Assembly: GCA_905235685.1 (NCBI GenBank)
Contig: CAJOMO010000015.1
Span: 1 to 42,307, forward strand
Length of the DNA stretch: 42,307 nt
Source: an uncultured Selenomonadaceae bacterium
GTDB taxonomy: Bacteria; Bacillota; Negativicutes; Selenomonadales; Selenomonadaceae
Direction of reading: 5' to 3'
Shown: one piece after another, positions 41,566-42,307 of the stretch
Layout: each line of letters begins with the position of its first letter
Numbering within the stretch: the stretch's first letter is position 1
Notes under the pieces: model-generated
Database searches by the model: none
Told to the model about the DNA's origin: nothing
What the model saw: the letters and a program-made list of their open reading frames with translations, nothing else
Made by a program: the position numbers and the translations under genes

Positions 41566-41993
41566 CCGGCGGCGGCGTAACATTTACGCGCGAATTTCTG
41601 ATTCAGTGTCGTGTCGTTAACCGTAATGCAGGCGGTTGTGGCTAATGGCTGTTTGCCGCGATTCGCAATAAAATTCATATGCAGTTCGACTTGCGGCTCA
41701 TCTTCGCCGGTCGCGTAGTAAACGCCCAAATTGTTGTCGGCGTAAGGATTCAGCACGTTAAAAAGCACGTCCATTAACATCGACAAATCAATTTTTTTCG
41801 GATTGAAAATAACTTCAACGCCGGAAATATTTTCGACAAGGCGCGGCTCAGGATTGACATAACTTTTAACATTCTGCGCGCCGATATAGCCCGCCGTGAC
41901 ACTGACAACACCAGGCAACCCGTCAAACAGCTCCTGCAATTCGTGAAAATCGCCGCCGCTGAAATAAATTTTTTTCGTGTACAAAATCCTCAC
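41478..41993 (-). CDS. MsrA-like protein lacking the catalytic cysteine (C terminus frameshifted)
   Basis: 171 residues with the MsrA fold pattern. IYFSGGDFHELQELFDGLPGV-type N terminus lies where active methionine sulfoxide reductases have GGCFW, followed by VSVTAGYIG, VEVIFNPKKIDLSMLMDVLFNVLNP, YYATGEDEP and FTAAEESHQHFLKKNP. The essential Cys of GCFW is replaced by Asp (residue 15) and Trp by His, so reductase activity is not expected. A 7-bp loss relative to the downstream copy changes the last residues to LKLILRN. The start is GTG 41993, overlapping the stop of an upstream gene remnant (GAGTGAGG). It may be a non-catalytic relative or a decaying gene. Confidence 0.75.
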   Translation of the reverse strand: MRILYTKKIYFSGGDFHELQELFDGLPGVVSVTAGYIGAQNVKSYVNPEPRLVENISGVEVIFNPKKIDLSMLMDVLFNVLNPYADNNLGVYYATGEDEPQVELHMNFIANRGKQPLATTACITVNDTTLNQKFARKCYAAAGRLKNFTAAEESHQHFLKKNPALKLILRN

Positions 41994-42195
41994 TCCGTGA
42001 ATAAATCGACTTGCCGCTCTGCCGCGCGTTTCACGTCGAACATTTTTATCAGCTCTGCCACGGCTTGCGCCGCCCAATACCGCGTCTTTAATTTCCGGCA
42101 TTCTTCCGGTGATTACCGCGTCTTCGAAAAATAAATTGTGCAAATGTTCATCGATCATTGCGTACATCCAATCTAGCAGTTGCGAATCGCGCCGC
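41990..42195 (-). pseudogene. C-terminal remnant of an upstream gene (possibly MeaB/ArgK-type GTPase), with frameshift
   Basis: Minus-strand residues LLDWMYAMIDEHLHNLFFED, RMPEIKDAVLGGA, and then, in a second frame, AVAELIKMFDVKRAAERQVD before the stop at 41990-41992, form one plausible C-terminal end interrupted near 42060-42075. The pattern (helix with FF, PEI...AVLGG, then A..LI..F) recalls the C terminus of MeaB/ArgK-type GTPases that protect methylmalonyl-CoA mutase; this is tentative. Its stop overlaps the GTG of the MsrA-like gene, so the two were translationally coupled in the intact locus. Confidence 0.45.
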
Positions 42196-42307
42196 CGCTG
42201 AAATAAATTTTTTTTCGTGTACAAAATCCTCACTCCGTGAATAAATCGACTTGCCGCTCTGCCGCGCGTTTCACGTCGAACATTTTTATCAGCTCTGCCA
42301 CGGCTTG
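42190..42307 (-). pseudogene. Second copy of the upstream-gene end plus MsrA-like start (truncated)
   Basis: On the minus strand, from 42307 the frame AVAELIKMFDVKRAAERQVD leads to a stop at 42230-42232. GTG 42233-42231 starts RILYTKK, but an eighth A shifts the frame into NLFQRRR and the MsrA-like sequence is lost after about 14 codons, running straight into the upstream-gene remnant. The part beyond the window is unknown. Confidence 0.6.

Larger units (their letters stand above)
41951..42307. repeat. Direct repeat reaching the end of the window
   Basis: 41951-42067 recurs at 42190-42307 (spacing 240 bp). The copies differ only by one T in a T7/T8 run. The repeat covers the end of the upstream gene, the overlapping GTG start and the first ~14 codons of the MsrA-like gene. 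The second copy continues to the very last base. Confidence 0.88.

Overview
The window looks like a diderm Firmicute of the Negativicutes, probably Selenomonadales-like. It combines Firmicute-style mreBCD-mrdA and minCDE with a full Gram-negative outer-membrane toolkit: bamA, tamB, tolC and mlaEFD, with MlaD carrying its own C-terminal beta-barrel. It also has an autotransporter and a small outer-membrane porin-like protein. Coding DNA from about position 1980 onward has one consistent style (ATT/TTG/GAA/AAA-rich codons, many TTG and GTG starts). The first ~1.95 kb has a visibly different style (ATC, CTG, AAG, GGT), and the change falls inside murQ. That stretch may therefore come from another genome, by recombination or by assembly error.

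Layout. 1-4226 (+): end of a Gfo/Idh/MocA-like oxidoreductase, then nagA, murQ, mupG and an NlpC/P60 endopeptidase, which together form a muropeptide/MurNAc-recycling group. 4239-4620: terminator, parS-like repeats, tRNA-Arg(CCG) on the minus strand, strong GC-rich hairpins and the mreB promoter. 4699-9097 (+): mreB-mreC-mreD-mrdA, the rod-shape elongation machinery. 9159-23336 (-): one tightly packed 14 kb unit transcribed minC-minD-minE-mlaE-mlaF-mlaD-tolC-tamB-bamA-fliB-DUF805, joining division-site selection to outer-membrane lipid and protein assembly. 23511-29150 (-): surface proteins, namely an RTX/VWA/C-type-lectin protein, an autotransporter directly upstream, and a small outer-membrane barrel.

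29262-41330 (+): a run of closely spaced genes starting with a four-gene chaperone module of three different lidless Hsp70-like proteins and one coiled-coil protein. The first Hsp70 is frameshifted as read. The module is followed by trmD (overlapping), a membrane-anchored protein of unknown function, two paralogous family-2 glycosyltransferases on either side of a membrane protein, and hypF. The first glycosyltransferase ends in a nine-cytosine tract. 41307-42307 (-): a decaying, partly duplicated locus for an MsrA-like protein whose catalytic cysteine is replaced by Asp, next to the C-terminal remnant of an upstream gene. The last ~118 bp repeat a segment 240 bp upstream, so the window may end at an assembly repeat.

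The best candidate for an undescribed system is the triple-Hsp70 plus coiled-coil operon (29262-34676). Next are the RTX-lectin/autotransporter pair and the cysteine-less MsrA-like locus. All family calls come from reading motifs by eye; no database search was run.
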